Of a DNA stretch of 6,489 nucleotides, positions 5,361 through 6,489 are shown in pieces. Location of the stretch: positions 1 to 6,489 of the forward strand of contig CAZBQE010000048.1 of assembly GCA_964494005.1 (NCBI GenBank). The letters are read 5' to 3'. The notes under the pieces were generated by a model that saw only the letters and a program-made list of their open reading frames with translations, did not search any database and had not been told where the DNA came from. How positions within the stretch are numbered: position 1 is the first letter of the stretch; every line of letters starts with the position of its first letter. Source of the DNA: CAJBLF01 sp964494005 (GTDB lineage Bacteria > Patescibacteriota > Gracilibacteria > Absconditabacterales > Absconditicoccaceae). The position numbers and the translations under genes are program-made.

Positions 5361-6276
5361 TGGTATCTCGTGGTCTTCGTGTGATATTTCCTTTTATTAA
5401 ATTTAGTTCGTTTGCATTTGATGCGATGTATTTTCCTTTGACTATTGCTGCGATGAAATTGTATTTTTGTTTGAGTATAGAATTGTTTTTTGCCATTTCT
5501 CTAAAAAGAATGTTGTGGTTGAGATAGAGATTGAAACATTCTGAGAAATCCTCGAACGGATCACTCATGCCGTAACCGCTACAGAAGTCTTTTTTCTTCG
5601 CTTCTGCTTTTCTGATAGTTTCGCTGTTTCGTGATATTTTATAAAAAAATAGGGATGGATCATTGATAGCGAATACTGATTTACCGAATTCTGTATAGTT
5701 TTTTTCTTTTTTGCTGCTGTTTCCTTGGATGTATCCTAGATCGACGATATGTCCCATTTCATGAGTCAAAAGTTCTGCATATTCGGTTTTTGATCTCACT
5801 GCTCCAAGATTCATAATGATAGTATCTCGTGTCGCATAACCTCTTCTTTTCCCTGTTTCTTTGTTTACTTCTACTTTTGTTATAACATCTTTGATTGGTA
5901 TTTTTTGTGATCCATATTGGCCTATAAAATCTACTAATCTGATGATAGCTTTGCTGTAGGTATATTTGTCATAGATACTATATTCTCCATTAAGCACGAT
6001 TTTGTCGCAGACTTGTATTCTTTTACATAAACTATTGAGCATTGCTTCGTATCTTGTTTCAGCCACGAAATGACTTATATTTTCTTCTTGTTGTATATCA
6101 CTAAAATATTCATCTTCGATAGAAATATCTTCTGTGGGGATATTTTCATTCAGATATTTTTTACTCTCTGGGACTATCTTTTCTCCAATATGGAAAATAT
6201 TTAACGCTAAACATGCGTAAAAGATTATTACGAAGATGAAAAATTTGATGAGGGTGATGATTACTTGTTTTCTCAT
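5341..6276 (-). CDS. Membrane-anchored HExxH zinc metallopeptidase
   Basis: This is a 311-aa protein. One uncleaved-type hydrophobic helix at residues 5-28 follows a short basic start, so the remainder probably faces outside the membrane. The catalytic zinc motif is HEMGH (172-176) in LLTHEMGHIVDLG. A likely third ligand lies in DPFEDFSECFNLYL: Glu242 or Glu246, in an EDFSE pattern like the ExxAE helix of gluzincins such as the anthrax lethal-factor-like domain. The substrate is unknown. The last codons lie in a heptamer repeat, and after about residue 285 the sequence is low in structure. None of its 15 glycines uses TGA, unlike most neighbours. Its ATG overlaps the 3' end of the 66-aa gene by 16 bases; ftsW follows after 91 bases. 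The stop is TAG. Peptidase class is fairly sure; the precise family is not. Confidence 0.82.
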   Translation of the reverse strand: MRKQVIITLIKFFIFVIIFYACLALNIFHIGEKIVPESKKYLNENIPTEDISIEDEYFSDIQQEENISHFVAETRYEAMLNSLCKRIQVCDKIVLNGEYSIYDKYTYSKAIIRLVDFIGQYGSQKIPIKDVITKVEVNKETGKRRGYATRDTIIMNLGAVRSKTEYAELLTHEMGHIVDLGYIQGNSSKKEKNYTEFGKSVFAINDPSLFFYKISRNSETIRKAEAKKKDFCSGYGMSDPFEDFSECFNLYLNHNILFREMAKNNSILKQKYNFIAAIVKGKYIASNANELNLIKGNITRRPRDTTKITNN

Positions 6277-6461
6277 ATGTCTTTTGTTGGAATAAAAATC
6301 TCTTTCTTGTTTTCGAAATCATCTTTGATTGTTCCTAGGAGTATTTCGCTTGTGTCATCTTGTATTTTTCATGTTTTACGGTCATAGATTTCATTGCTTA
6401 AGTGAAACATATCATGTTCAAATTTTCTATTGATATTCATTTCTTTGAAGCTTTTGCTCAT
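6261..6461 (-). CDS. Small protein of unknown function overlapping the metallopeptidase
   Basis: This is a 66-aa charged, soluble-looking protein, visible only with TGA as glycine (Gly31 in DRKTGKI and Gly63 in KDIGENK); the stop is TAA. I recognise no family. It starts at ATG 6461 behind an A-run (ACAAAAAAAT) with no Shine-Dalgarno. Its 3' end overlaps the metallopeptidase start by 16 bases, indicating co-transcription and probably translational coupling. The TGA at 6275-6273 lies within the ATGA of the metallopeptidase start, where a standard-code genome would have a classic stop/start overlap. Met8 or Met18 are alternative starts. The short region from 6462 to the window end is AT-rich and presumably the leader. 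Confidence 0.6.
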
Positions 6462-6489
6462 ATTTTTTTGTACAAATAATAAAAATTAA

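Overview
This window comes from a low-GC bacterium that reads TGA as glycine (translation table 25). That points to the candidate phyla Absconditabacteria (SR1) or Gracilibacteria (BD1-5/GN02) within the CPR/Patescibacteria; the sequence alone does not separate the two. The proof is internal. A complete tRNA-guanine transglycosylase gene (696-1874) has 12 in-frame TGA codons, several at glycines invariant in the family (AVGG, LGSD, IVQG). A complete ftsW-type gene (4113-5249) has 10 more, for example in SYGG, NTGLTLP and GKGYGKG. Six genes hold 34 in-frame TGA codons by hand count. All stops are TAA or TAG. A standard-code gene finder would break most genes here, so boundaries below were rebuilt with table 25.

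Layout, left to right. 1-145 has no gene I can support. An AMMECR1-like protein (146-592, minus) is divergent from tgt (696-1874, plus). tgt converges on a small transcription unit read leftward: a strong promoter (2565-2594), an unknown 76-aa protein (2308-2538), an acyl carrier protein (2018-2272) and a terminator (1982-2006). Next come a DUF378-type membrane protein (2657-2911, minus) with its terminator (2614-2639), and a tRNA-Arg(UCG) (3043-3113, minus) with its terminator (3001-3035). The right half is all minus strand: a 66-aa unknown protein (6261-6461) overlapping a membrane-anchored HExxH metallopeptidase (5341-6276), then ftsW (4113-5249) overlapping an unknown 286-aa protein (3253-4113) by one base.

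Functionally the window mixes tRNA modification and decoding (tgt, tRNA-Arg), cell-wall synthesis or division (ftsW and its coupled partner, possibly the surface metallopeptidase) and acyl-carrier chemistry. No start has a convincing Shine-Dalgarno sequence; several have A-rich leaders instead.

The most unusual signal is a set of short tandem arrays with a strict 7-base period: AAAATTG units inside tgt, AACTAAC-type units at 3121-3155, 5258-5292 and 5340-5360, and ATTCTCC units at 3223-3250. They sit at gene ends or between genes. Two extend into coding sequence: one adds a low-complexity loop to Tgt that is readable only because TGA is glycine, and another forms the last codons and stop of the metallopeptidase gene. 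I see no mobile element, CRISPR array or defence system.
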